Source: Janibacter cremeus (GTDB lineage Bacteria > Actinomycetota > Actinomycetes > Actinomycetales > Dermatophilaceae). Taken from it: a DNA stretch of 64,000 nucleotides. The DNA is taken from assembly GCF_029395675.1 (NCBI RefSeq), contig NZ_CP115184.1, positions 1,736,001 through 1,800,000 of the forward strand, read 5' to 3'. The notes under the pieces are model-generated. The model had not been told where the DNA came from. It ran no database searches and saw only the letters and a list, made by a program, of their open reading frames with translations. Both the position numbers and the translations under genes were made by a program. Numbering within the stretch: position 1 is the first letter of the stretch; every line of letters begins with the position of its first letter. Of the stretch, positions 36,354 through 45,949 are shown piece by piece.

Positions 36354-38822
36354 GTGCGCAGCACGATCCTGACCATGGTGACCGGCGTGCTGGTCGCGGG
36401 TTCCGTCACCGTCGTGACACCGCCGGGCAGCGCAGCGACCGGGGACCCGGTGCTGCTGGACGAGGTCCTGGCCTCGACCACGAGCAGCGACGCGGAGTAC
36501 GTCGAGCTCCACGGCACGCCGGGGACGAGCCTGGACGGGCTGAGCCTCATCGCGGTCGAGAGCGACGACCAGAGCTCCAACGGCACGATCGACACCCGGG
36601 TGGACCTCGGTCCCGACGACGCGCTCGGCGAGAACGGCTTCTTCCTCGCGGCCAACCAGGTCGCGGAGACGGTCTACTCGCTCGACGCCGACCGCACGCT
36701 GGAGGACAGCCTGGAGAACTCCTCGACGACCTTCGCCCTGGTCGAGACCGCGTCCCTGACCGGGTCGAGTGTCGACGGCGGCATCGTCGTACGCGACGCG
36801 GTGGCCTCCACGGACGGCGAGGACGCCGCGCACTTCTTCTTCGACGCCCCGCTCGTCGGCCCGGACGGGTCCTACCTGCCGGCCGGGGTCGGCCGCGTGG
36901 ACGACGGCGTGGACACCGACACAACCGCGGACTGGCGGATCCTCTCCTTCGGCAACGACCCGTCGGTCAACACCCCCACCGCCGGCTCGGGAGGGGGCCC
37001 CGGTGGCGGTGGCACCGCCCGGGAGCGACGGATCCACGAGGTGCAGGGAGCCGGGGACAGCTCGCCCCTCGTGGGCGAGCTGGTCGTGGTCCACGGTGTC
37101 GTCGTCGACGACCAGGAGGGGCCCGGCCCGATGCTGGGCGGTCTCTTCGTGCAGGAGGAGGACTCGGACACCGATGGTGACCCGGGGACCTCGGAGGGGG
37201 TCTTCGTCCACACCGGCGGGGCCGACACCGCCTCCGTCGGCGACGAGGTGCGGGTGACGGGCGTCGTCGAGGAGCGCTACGGCAACACCCAGCTCGGTGA
37301 CACCGAGGTGGAGGTGCTCGGCACCGCCCCGACCCCGTCCCCGACGTCGCTGTCCTTTCCGCTGGCGGACGAGTCCGACCTCGAGGCGGTCGAGGGCATG
37401 ACGGCCTCCTTCGGGCAGGAGCTCGTGGTCACCGAGTACTTCGACTACGACCGGTACGGCGAGACGGTGGTCGCGCTGCCCTACGAGGGCGAGGAGCGCC
37501 CCTTCACCCCGACCGCGGTCGCCGACCCCGGGTCCCAGGAGGCCGAGGCCCGTCGCGCGTGGAACGAGCTGAGCCGGATCACCATCGACGACGGCCTCAC
37601 CTCGCAGAACCCCGAGGAGGTGATCCACCCGATCACCCGGGACGAGCTCACCCCGACCAACGCCTTCCGGGGTGGCGACACCGTCACCGGGCTGACCGGC
37701 GCGGTCTACTACTCCTACGACGTGTATCGCCTGCTGCCCACCGGCCACGACGCCTACGAGCGCACCGAGCGCCCGGCGCGGCCGCAGGACGTCGGCGGCG
37801 ACGTGCAGGTCGCCGCGATGAACGCGCTCAACCACTTCCGCACGCTCGACGACGGCTCGGCGCGCTGCGGACCCCACCGGGACATGGACTGCCGCGGCGC
37901 CGACACGCAGGCCGAGCTCGACCGCCAGCGGGCCAAGCTGCTCAGCGCGCTCGACGGCCTCGATGCCGACGTCATCGCGCTCAACGAGGTGGAGAACACC
38001 CCCGGCGTCGAGGTCCTCGCGGACCTCGCCGAGGGACTGCAGGAGCGCACCGGCGAGGAGTGGGCGCACGTGCGCACCGGCGGGACCGTGGTCGGCACGG
38101 ACGCGATCAAGGTCGGCATCCTCTACCGCGCCGACGAGGTGACGCCGATCGGCGAGAGCGCCGTGCTCGACACCCCGCAGTTCCTCGACCCGGCGGGCAC
38201 CGGGCAGAGCAAGAACCGCGCCGCCCTGGCGGCCTCCTTCTGGCGCAACGGCACCGACGAGGTCTTCTCCGTCGCGACCAACCACCTGAAGTCCAAGGGG
38301 TCCTCCTGCGGGGCCGGCGACGACGACGAGTGGGCCGGCAGCTGCAACCGCACCCGCACCCTGGCCGCGCAGGAGCTCGCCGCCTGGATCGAGACCGACC
38401 CGACCGGCATCGAGGACGAGGACTGGATGATCCTCGGCGACCTCAACTCCTACGACCACGAGGACCCCATCGACGCTCTCCGCTCGGCCGGGTACTCCGA
38501 CCTCGTGCGCGAGCACGTGGGTGACTTCGGCTTCAGCTACGTCTTCGACGGCCAGTGGGGGTACCTCGACTACGCGATGTCCTCGCCGACCCTCGGCGAG
38601 CAGGTCACCGGGGTCACCGAGTGGCACATCAACTCACCCGAGCCCGACGTCCTCGACTACGACCAGAGCCACAAGAGCGCGGCGCAGGCCGGGCTCTTCG
38701 ACGGGTCCACCCCCTACCGCAGCTCCGACCACGACCCGGTGCTGGTCGGACTCTCCCTCGACGACGGGAACGAGGGCTGGGGAGTCGACCTCGCGCCGGG
38801 CACCCGCCGCACGACCGAGTGA
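36354..38822 (+). CDS. Large secreted endonuclease, ExeM/NucH family
   Basis: Encodes 822 residues from a GTG at 36354 with GGAGGG just upstream; an open frame to 36177 would overlap the hairpin and the previous gene. A signal peptide (residues 1-28, ending PPGSAA) is followed by a lamin-tail-like domain (VLLDEVLASTTSSDAEYVEL), a linker, an OB-fold segment (RRIHEVQGAGDSSPLVGELV) and a C-terminal endonuclease/exonuclease/phosphatase domain with VIALNEVEN, TNHLKSKGSSCG, LGDLNSYDHEDP and SSDHDPVLVGL. These match the catalytic Glu, Asp-Asn and Asp-His residues. It likely degrades extracellular DNA. No cell-wall anchor is seen at the C-terminus. Confidence 0.9.
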   Translation: MRSTILTMVTGVLVAGSVTVVTPPGSAATGDPVLLDEVLASTTSSDAEYVELHGTPGTSLDGLSLIAVESDDQSSNGTIDTRVDLGPDDALGENGFFLAANQVAETVYSLDADRTLEDSLENSSTTFALVETASLTGSSVDGGIVVRDAVASTDGEDAAHFFFDAPLVGPDGSYLPAGVGRVDDGVDTDTTADWRILSFGNDPSVNTPTAGSGGGPGGGGTARERRIHEVQGAGDSSPLVGELVVVHGVVVDDQEGPGPMLGGLFVQEEDSDTDGDPGTSEGVFVHTGGADTASVGDEVRVTGVVEERYGNTQLGDTEVEVLGTAPTPSPTSLSFPLADESDLEAVEGMTASFGQELVVTEYFDYDRYGETVVALPYEGEERPFTPTAVADPGSQEAEARRAWNELSRITIDDGLTSQNPEEVIHPITRDELTPTNAFRGGDTVTGLTGAVYYSYDVYRLLPTGHDAYERTERPARPQDVGGDVQVAAMNALNHFRTLDDGSARCGPHRDMDCRGADTQAELDRQRAKLLSALDGLDADVIALNEVENTPGVEVLADLAEGLQERTGEEWAHVRTGGTVVGTDAIKVGILYRADEVTPIGESAVLDTPQFLDPAGTGQSKNRAALAASFWRNGTDEVFSVATNHLKSKGSSCGAGDDDEWAGSCNRTRTLAAQELAAWIETDPTGIEDEDWMILGDLNSYDHEDPIDALRSAGYSDLVREHVGDFGFSYVFDGQWGYLDYAMSSPTLGEQVTGVTEWHINSPEPDVLDYDQSHKSAAQAGLFDGSTPYRSSDHDPVLVGLSLDDGNEGWGVDLAPGTRRTTE

Positions 38823-38831
38823 GACGGGTGC

Positions 38832-39527
38832 TCAGGACCCGCTGAGCATCCAGTCCAGGGCCTGCTCGACGTGGATCTCGGTGGTGTCGTGCATCGGTAC
38901 CCGTGAGTCGTCCTCGTCGACGAGCAGACCGATCTCGGTCCCGGCGAGGACGATGCCCTCGGCGCCGCGGTCGGCCATGCTGTGCAGGATCTGGCGGAGG
39001 GTCTTGCGGGAGCTGTCCTTGATGATGCCGTGGACGAGCTCCTCGTAGATCATCCGGTCGACCTCGGGGCGCTCCTCCTCCAGCGGCAGGATCACCTCGA
39101 TGCCGCGCTCCTCGAAGGGCTTGGTGTAGAAGTCGCCCGCCATCGTCGTCGCCGTGGCGACGAGCCCGACCTTGCGCTGGCGGGCACCCTGCACCGCGGT
39201 GGCGGTCGCCTCGGCGATGTGCAGGAAGGGGACGTCGACGCTGGCACTGACCTGGTCGGCGACGGCGTGCATGGTGTTGGCGGCGATGAGGACGGCCTCG
39301 GCCCCGCCCTCCTCCAGGCTCTGGGCACCCTCGATGAGGATGCGGGCCATGCCGTCCCAGTCGCCGGCGTTCTCCGCGTCGTCGACGGGCTGGAAGTCGA
39401 CGCTGTTGATGAGCACCCGGGCGCTGTGCAGGCCACCGAGTCGGGCCTCGACCCCCTCGTTCAGACGGCGGTAGTACTCCGCCGTCGCCGACCAACCCAT
39501 CCCGCCGAGAACTCCCAGAAGACGCAT
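38832..39527 (-). CDS. Aspartate/glutamate racemase family homologue (YgeA-like) lacking both catalytic residues
   Basis: Encodes 231 residues that align from memory with E. coli YgeA: GVLGGMGWSATAEYYRRLN, ANTMHAVADQV, LHIAEATA, IYEELVHGIIKDSSR and LVDEDDSRVPMHDTT. In YgeA the acid/base pair is Thr (in CTNTMH) and Cys (in GCTE). Here these positions read AANTMH and LAGTE, giving Ala and Gly. The fold seems intact, so the protein may be a non-racemase or use other chemistry. TACTCT at 39539-39534 is 6 nt before the ATG (leaderless type). Convergent with the nuclease gene, 9 nt apart. Confidence 0.85.
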   Translation of the reverse strand: MRLLGVLGGMGWSATAEYYRRLNEGVEARLGGLHSARVLINSVDFQPVDDAENAGDWDGMARILIEGAQSLEEGGAEAVLIAANTMHAVADQVSASVDVPFLHIAEATATAVQGARQRKVGLVATATTMAGDFYTKPFEERGIEVILPLEEERPEVDRMIYEELVHGIIKDSSRKTLRQILHSMADRGAEGIVLAGTEIGLLVDEDDSRVPMHDTTEIHVEQALDWMLSGS

Positions 39528-39625
39528 GACCCAAGAGTAGGTCAGCCGGGCGCGCAGCGGCGTGCTCGGTTCCGCATGCCGAACCGGTGCCAGGTCCCCG
39601 CGGTGTCCGGCATACCCTGCACAGC

Positions 39626-40828
39626 GTGAAGGTGCTGCTGCTGGAAAACATCCATGACGTCGCCCGGGAGGCCCTGACCGACGCCGGCTTCGACGTCGAG
39701 ACGCGCTCGGGTGCGCTCGACGAGCCCGAGCTGGTCGCCGCCCTCGAGGGCGTCGACATGCTGGGCATCCGCTCCAAGACGCACGTGACGCGCGCCGTCC
39801 TCGAGGCCCGACCGGAGCTGAAGGTCATCGGTGCGTTCTGCATCGGGACCAACCAGATCGACCTCGACGCCGCGTCGCAGGCCGGCACGGTCGTCTTCAA
39901 CGCGCCCTTCTCCAACACCCGCAGCGTGGTCGAGCTGGCGATGGCCGAGATCATCTCGATGGCCCGCCACCTGACCGACAAGAACGCTGCACTCCACGCC
40001 GGCGTGTGGGACAAGTCCGCCAAGGGCGCCCACGAGGTGCGCGGCCGGACCCTGGGCATCATCGGCTACGGCAACATCGGCAGCCAGCTGTCGGTCGTCG
40101 CCGAGGCCTTCGGCATGCACGTGTACTACTACGACCTCGAGGACAAGCTGCCGCTCGGCAACGCCAAGCGCTGCGGGTCGCTCGAGGAGCTGCTCACCAC
40201 GTGCGAGACGATCACGCTCCACGTCGACGGCCGCTCCGGCAACGCCGGCAACTTCGGGGCGGCGGAGTTCGCCCGGATGCGGCCGCGCAGCCTCTTCCTC
40301 AACCTCTCGCGCGGCTTCGTCGTCGACGTGGAGTCCCTGCGCGACAACATCGTCTCCGGCCACATCGCCGGTGCCGCGGTCGACGTCTTCCCGACGGAGC
40401 CGAAGAAGGCGGGCGACCCCTTCGAGTCGGTCCTGCAGGGCCTGCCCAATGTCATCCTCACCCCGCACGTCGGCGGCTCCACGGAGGAGGCGCAGCTGGA
40501 CATCGGCCGCTACGTCTCCGGCAAGCTGCGCGACTGGGCCGGCTCCGGCGCGACGACCATGTCGGTCAACCTGCCCGGTGTCGCCGCCCCGCAGACCGCC
40601 GGTGACACGCGGATCCTGCACCTGCACAGGAACGTCCCCGGCGTCCTCGCCCGCGTCAACGCGATCCTCGCCGAGGGCGGCGCCAACATCGACAGCCAGC
40701 AGCTGAGCACCAAGGGCGAGTACGGCTATGCCGTCACCGACCTCGCCGGCTCGCTGCCAGCGGACACCGAGCAGCGCCTGCGCGAGCTCGAGGAGACCGT
40801 CGAGGTCCGCGTCATCGTCGCCGACTGA
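39626..40828 (+). CDS. serA: D-3-phosphoglycerate dehydrogenase with ACT domain
   Basis: Encodes 400 residues from a GTG at 39626. The NAD-binding loop is LGIIGYGNIGSQLSVVAEA. The active-site His is in LTPHVGGSTEEAQ, with the catalytic Arg in LSRGFVVD and Glu in FPTEP. The C-terminal ACT domain begins near ILHLHRNVPGVLARVN, which allows serine feedback. This is the E. coli-like short form, not the long ASB-domain form of mycobacteria. TACCCT at 39613-39618 precedes the GTG by 7 nt (leaderless type). Confidence 0.93.
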   Translation: MKVLLLENIHDVAREALTDAGFDVETRSGALDEPELVAALEGVDMLGIRSKTHVTRAVLEARPELKVIGAFCIGTNQIDLDAASQAGTVVFNAPFSNTRSVVELAMAEIISMARHLTDKNAALHAGVWDKSAKGAHEVRGRTLGIIGYGNIGSQLSVVAEAFGMHVYYYDLEDKLPLGNAKRCGSLEELLTTCETITLHVDGRSGNAGNFGAAEFARMRPRSLFLNLSRGFVVDVESLRDNIVSGHIAGAAVDVFPTEPKKAGDPFESVLQGLPNVILTPHVGGSTEEAQLDIGRYVSGKLRDWAGSGATTMSVNLPGVAAPQTAGDTRILHLHRNVPGVLARVNAILAEGGANIDSQQLSTKGEYGYAVTDLAGSLPADTEQRLRELEETVEVRVIVAD

Positions 40829-40914
40829 TCGCGACCTCCCCCATCCCGTCGGTCGAGGTGGTCCCGCGCCGCCGGGCCCACCTGACCACCTCGGCCCGGC
40901 ACCAGCGGGCACGA

Positions 40915-40956
40915 CGAAGGGGGGTCGCCCACCTCGCGGTGAGCGACCCCCCTTCG
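40915..40956. terminator. Bidirectional terminator between serA and groEL1
   Basis: A perfect 14-bp stem (CGAAGGGGGGTCGC / GCGACCCCCCTTCG) with a 14-nt loop lies between convergent serA and groEL1. Both arms carry the CCCCTTCG octamer. Confidence 0.85.
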
Positions 40957-40971
40957 AGGTGTGTCAGGAGA

Positions 40972-42594
<1,623 letters not shown>

Positions 42595-42618
42595 TCAGGT
42601 GAGAAGAGGGGAAACGGC

Positions 42619-42660
42619 GACGCCCCGGTGGGACCCGGGAGGGCCCGCACCCGGGGCGTC
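42619..42660 (-). promoter_or_regulatory. Hairpin in the groES-groEL1 gap
   Basis: GACGCCCCGG (42619-42628) pairs with CCGGGGCGTC (42651-42660), with further G/C pairing possible inside. It sits between the two cistrons, 40 nt before the groEL1 start. It could be a partial terminator or an RNA-processing/stability element; the function is inferred. Confidence 0.55.
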
Positions 42661-42702
42661 AGCAGTTGCGGCCGGTGCCCGGCCGCGGGGTCTCGGGGAT
42701 CG

Positions 42703-42999
42703 TCAGCCGACGATCGCGAGGACGTCGCGCGCGGAGAGGATGAGGTACTCCTCGCCGGCGTGCTTGACCTCGGTGCCCCCGTACTTGGAGTAGATGACAC
42801 GGTCGCCGACGGAGATGTCCATCGGGACGCGCTCGTCACCGTCGTCGTTGAAGCGGCCCGGGCCGACGGCGACGACCTGACCCTCCTGCGGCTTCTCCTT
42901 GGCGGTGTCCGGGATGACGAGTCCGGACGCGGTGGTCTGCTCGGCCTCGACGGACTGGACGACGATGCGGTCCTCGAGCGGCTTGATGGAAACCGACAC
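42703..42999 (-). CDS. groES: 10-kDa co-chaperonin GroES
   Basis: Encodes 98 residues from a GTG at 42999 ([14 protein letters not shown]) with a strong AAGGAG site 5 nt upstream, which decides this start over longer in-frame options. The mobile loop and core appear as [27 protein letters not shown] and [14 protein letters not shown]. It caps GroEL during folding. It is controlled by the promoter and two CIRCE operators directly upstream. Confidence 0.96.
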   Translation of the reverse strand: MSVSIKPLEDRIVVQSVEAEQTTASGLVIPDTAKEKPQEGQVVAVGPGRFNDDGDERVPMDISVGDRVIYSKYGGTEVKHAGEEYLILSARDVLAIVG

Positions 43000-43085
43000 G
43001 CTGACTCCTTCTGTGAGGGTCGTGAATGATGAGTTGTCGTAAGTGCCGGGCCGGACGCCGTCGCGGGGATCGACCAGCCTTGGCG

Positions 43086-43112
43086 TTGGCACTCGCCAGT
43101 GGTGAGTGCCAA
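43086..43112 (-). promoter_or_regulatory. CIRCE operator (HrcA site), downstream copy
   Basis: TTGGCACTC, nine bases, GAGTGCCAA: a perfect 9-bp inverted repeat. It lies just downstream of the groES promoter, about 87 nt before the start codon. HrcA binding here represses groESL until heat shock. Confidence 0.95.
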
Positions 43113-43117
43113 GTCCA

Positions 43118-43146
43118 AATCTATGCGGCCGCTGGCACTCGGTCAA
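43118..43146 (-). promoter_or_regulatory. groES promoter (-35 TTGACC, -10 TAGATT)
   Basis: On the minus strand a -35 hexamer TTGACC (43146-43141) and a -10 hexamer TAGATT (43123-43118) are 17 nt apart. The -35 lies in the spacer of the upstream CIRCE and the -10 between the two CIRCE copies, consistent with repression of a housekeeping-sigma promoter. Confidence 0.8.
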
Positions 43147-43158
43147 CCTGAGTGCCAA
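43132..43158 (-). promoter_or_regulatory. CIRCE operator (HrcA site), upstream copy overlapping the -35
   Basis: CTGGCACTC, nine bases, GAGTGCCAA: an inverted repeat with one mismatch at the outer position. It covers the -35 element of the groES promoter. Centre-to-centre distance to the other copy is 46 bp. Confidence 0.92.
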
Positions 43159-43239
43159 CCGCCCATGACGGTGGTCTCGATGCGGTCACCTCCGGCCCGT
43201 CCTCCCCGCCACACCCGCGGAGAGGGGACAATGCCCCGT

Positions 43240-44481
43240 GTGGATCTGACGACCGTGCGCTGGCTGGCCTCCCCCGAGGGTCATGCCGCCCTGCACGACC
43301 TCCCCGAGTACCGGGAGGCCGACGCCGTGGCACAGGTGAGCGCACTGCGGGCCGAGGGTCGCAGCGCCGAGCAGGCCGCGGCGCTGATGACCCAGAAGCG
43401 CCTGCGGGCACGCGCACAGGACAAGTTCGGCGAGTTCGCGCAGGGCATGCTCTTCACCCCCGACGGGCTCGAGCAGGCCAGTCGTCTCGAGGTCGCCGCG
43501 ACCCACGCCGGTCGGTACGCCGCCGCCAGCCTGGCCACCGTCCACGACCTGGGTTGCGGCATCGGCTCCGACGCGATGGCCATGAGCGCCCTGGGCGTCA
43601 CCGTCCAGGCCATCGACGCCGACCCGCTGACGGCGGCCCTGGCCGACATCAACCTGCGGCCGTGGCCGGACAGCCGGGCCCGCACGGGGCTGGCCGAGGA
43701 CTTCGACCCCCCGCTCGACCCCCTGCACGCCCGCGCCGGCGTCTGGCTGGACCCGGCCCGTCGCACGCCCGGCGTCGCCGACCGCTCCGGACGCACCCGC
43801 CGCGTCTTCCGGCTGGACGAGATCTCCCCGTCGTGGGACTTCGTCCTCTCCGTCGCCCGGGACGTGCCCGCGACCGGCGCCAAGCTGAGCCCCTCCCTTC
43901 CCCACGACATCCCGCCGCTCGGGACCGAGGCGCAGTGGCTCTCCTGGCAGGGCACCGTCCTGGAGTGCACCGTCTGGTGGGGACCCCTGGTCAAGGAGAC
44001 CGGCCGCAGCGCCCGCGTGCTGCGCCGCGACCGTCCGCCGGTCGAGGTCGACGAGCGCAGCTGCGAGGACGACCCCCGTCGGGCCGCCGCGCTGGCCGAC
44101 ACCGGCCGGTGGCTCTACGAGGCCGACCGGGCCGTCGTGCGCGCCGGACTCATCGGGACCGTCACCGGCGCCGTCTCCGGTGCCGAGCTGGAGCCGGGCC
44201 TCGGGTACGTCACGAGCGACCTCGAGATCGATCTCGGGCACGCCCGCCGCTTCGAGGTGCTGGAGGCCATGCCCTTCTCGGTCAAGGCCCTGCGTGCCTG
44301 GCTGCGTGAGCACGGCATCACCGGGCTGACGATCAAGAAGCGCGGCATCCGCCTCGACGAGGACCAGCTGCGGCGCCAGCTGAAGATCGGGCGCGGCGCC
44401 GGGGACGGCGCGAGCGCCACCATCGTGCTGACCCGGGTCGCCGGCGCCCAGAGCGTGCTCGTCGTCTCCCCCTGCGACTGA
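43240..44481 (+). CDS. Class I SAM-dependent methyltransferase with THUMP-like domain
   Basis: Encodes 413 residues from the GTG at 43240; an ATG at 43231 would add three residues but overlaps GACAAT (43227-43232), which looks like a -10 placed 7 nt before the GTG. The SAM motif is VHDLGCGIGSDAMAMSALG, followed by AIDADPLTAALADIN and a DPARR motif (VWLDPARRTPG) as in RNA methyltransferases of this group. The C-terminal part (about 330-400) with LTIKKRGIRLDEDQLRRQL matches the THUMP-like domain. The RNA substrate is unknown. Divergent from groES, so CIRCE-bound HrcA could also affect it. Confidence 0.85.
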   Translation: MDLTTVRWLASPEGHAALHDLPEYREADAVAQVSALRAEGRSAEQAAALMTQKRLRARAQDKFGEFAQGMLFTPDGLEQASRLEVAATHAGRYAAASLATVHDLGCGIGSDAMAMSALGVTVQAIDADPLTAALADINLRPWPDSRARTGLAEDFDPPLDPLHARAGVWLDPARRTPGVADRSGRTRRVFRLDEISPSWDFVLSVARDVPATGAKLSPSLPHDIPPLGTEAQWLSWQGTVLECTVWWGPLVKETGRSARVLRRDRPPVEVDERSCEDDPRRAAALADTGRWLYEADRAVVRAGLIGTVTGAVSGAELEPGLGYVTSDLEIDLGHARRFEVLEAMPFSVKALRAWLREHGITGLTIKKRGIRLDEDQLRRQLKIGRGAGDGASATIVLTRVAGAQSVLVVSPCD

Positions 44482-44514
44482 GCCGCACCCAGTCCCCACG
44501 GGTACCCTCCACCC

Positions 44515-45738
44515 ATGTCGCGCCACCCCCACGCCCTGCCCCGGATCGCCGCCGGCGCAGCCGTGCTCGCCCTCGTCGGATGCGGCGGCTCCGGCAGCCC
44601 CGAGCCGAGCAGCACGGGCGGCTCCTCGACGTCCTCGACCTCGGCCGGCCCGTCCGGGTCCCCGGACGAGGACTCGACCACCCGGGCGCAGGCCGACTCC
44701 TGCGTCACCGACGTGCGTGAGGCGATGACGCCGACGCAGCAGGCCGGCCAGCTGCTCATGGCCGCCATGAACCCCGGCCCCGTGACGAGCCTCGACGAGG
44801 TCGTCAAGAACCAGGGCCTGGGCTCGATGCTCTACCTCGGCGGGTGGCAGGGCTCGCAGACCGTCGCCGCCGCGAGCGAGCACCTCCAGCAGGTGGCGCC
44901 GACCGTCGACGGCACGAAGGTCGGCATGATCGTCTCCGCCGACCAGGAGGGCGGAGAGGTCCAGCAGCTGACCGGTGCCGGCTTCTCCGCCATGCCCTCC
45001 GGCCTGCAGCAGGCGCAGCTGCCCGACCTGCGATCGGCGGCGAAGGGGTGGGGAGGCGAGCTGGCCGCGGCCGGCGTCAACGTCAACCTCGCCCCCGTGG
45101 CCGACACCGTCCCCACCTCCATCGGGCAGGCCAACGACCCGATCGGCCAGTGGGGCCGCCAGTACGGCTCGACCCCCGAGGCCGCCGGCGCCGGCGCGCT
45201 CGCCTTCGCCCGGGGCATGCAGGACGCCGGCGTGGAGCCGACCGTCAAGCACTTCCCCGGCATCGGCCGGATCACCGGCAACACCGACCTGACGACCGAG
45301 GGCATCACCGACACCGAGATGACCACGGACGACCCCCACCTGCAGGCCTTCGAGACCGTCATCGACGGCGGCACCAGGATCGTCATGATCGGGTCGGCCC
45401 GCTACGCGCAGATCGACCCGGGTACCCCGGCCGTCTTCTCCGACCGGATCATCGAGGGGATGCTGCGCCAGGATCTCGGCTTCGACGGCGTGGTGATCAC
45501 CGACGACGTCGGCAGCGCGGCCGCGGTCCAGGCCACACCCGTCGAGGAGCGCGCGACGAAGTTCATCGCCGCGGGCGGTGACATCGTGCTCACCGTCGAG
45601 CCGCAGCAGGTACCGCCCATGACCTCCGCCATCGTCGAGCGGGCGAAGGGGGACGAGGCCTTCGCGGAGAACGTCGAGGAGTCCGTGACTCGGGTGCTCA
45701 CCCTCAAGGAGAAGATGGGGCTGCTCGACTGCGGCTGA
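44515..45738 (+). CDS. Glycoside hydrolase family 3 lipoprotein (NagZ-like)
   Basis: Encodes 407 residues. Signal peptide with lipobox LALVGC (Cys about 23) and a Ser/Gly-rich linker (about 25-60) precede the GH3 barrel. GH3 landmarks are LLMAAMNPGP, IVSADQEGGEVQQLTG, NVNLAPVADTV, TVKHFPGIGR and the nucleophile Asp in FDGVVITDDVGSAA. The KHFPG(x)G loop points to beta-N-acetylhexosaminidases, which remove GlcNAc from wall fragments. TACCCT at 44503-44508 lies 6 nt before the ATG (leaderless type). Confidence 0.88.
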   Translation: MSRHPHALPRIAAGAAVLALVGCGGSGSPEPSSTGGSSTSSTSAGPSGSPDEDSTTRAQADSCVTDVREAMTPTQQAGQLLMAAMNPGPVTSLDEVVKNQGLGSMLYLGGWQGSQTVAAASEHLQQVAPTVDGTKVGMIVSADQEGGEVQQLTGAGFSAMPSGLQQAQLPDLRSAAKGWGGELAAAGVNVNLAPVADTVPTSIGQANDPIGQWGRQYGSTPEAAGAGALAFARGMQDAGVEPTVKHFPGIGRITGNTDLTTEGITDTEMTTDDPHLQAFETVIDGGTRIVMIGSARYAQIDPGTPAVFSDRIIEGMLRQDLGFDGVVITDDVGSAAAVQATPVEERATKFIAAGGDIVLTVEPQQVPPMTSAIVERAKGDEAFAENVEESVTRVLTLKEKMGLLDCG

Positions 45739-45760
45739 CCCCGAGCTGGTGGTGGTTCTC

Positions 45761-45874
45761 GGGTCGAGAGGCGCGGCGGCCCTTGGCGCGGAGACCGGAC
45801 GCCTTGGTCACGTGCCATGCCTAGTCTTCAGGTCCGGTCTCCGGCCTGAGTCGGGCCACCACCCCTCTCGACCC
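45761..45874. repeat. Nested inverted repeat downstream of the GH3 gene
   Basis: Two perfect nested inverted repeats: outer GGGTCGAGAGG (45761-45771) with CCTCTCGACCC (45864-45874), and inner GAGACCGGAC (45791-45800) with GTCCGGTCTC (45832-45841). The 114-nt element is intergenic, between convergent genes, and distinct from the simple terminator that follows. I see no open frame of note in it. It could be a structured small RNA, a 3'-end element or a protein-binding site. Confidence 0.7.
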
Positions 45875-45900
45875 GCTCACCGCTTCCCGCGGACCACGAC

Positions 45901-45931
45901 GAGCCCCTGGCGCCGGGGACGCCAGGGGCTC
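45901..45931. terminator. Bidirectional terminator between GH3 and the ABC transporter operon
   Basis: A perfect 11-bp stem (GAGCCCCTGGC / GCCAGGGGCTC) with a 9-nt loop lies 18 nt from the stop of the minus-strand substrate-binding protein gene. On the plus strand it is followed by GTTCGTT. Confidence 0.85.
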
Positions 45932-45949
45932 GTTCGTTGCGGAGGACGC

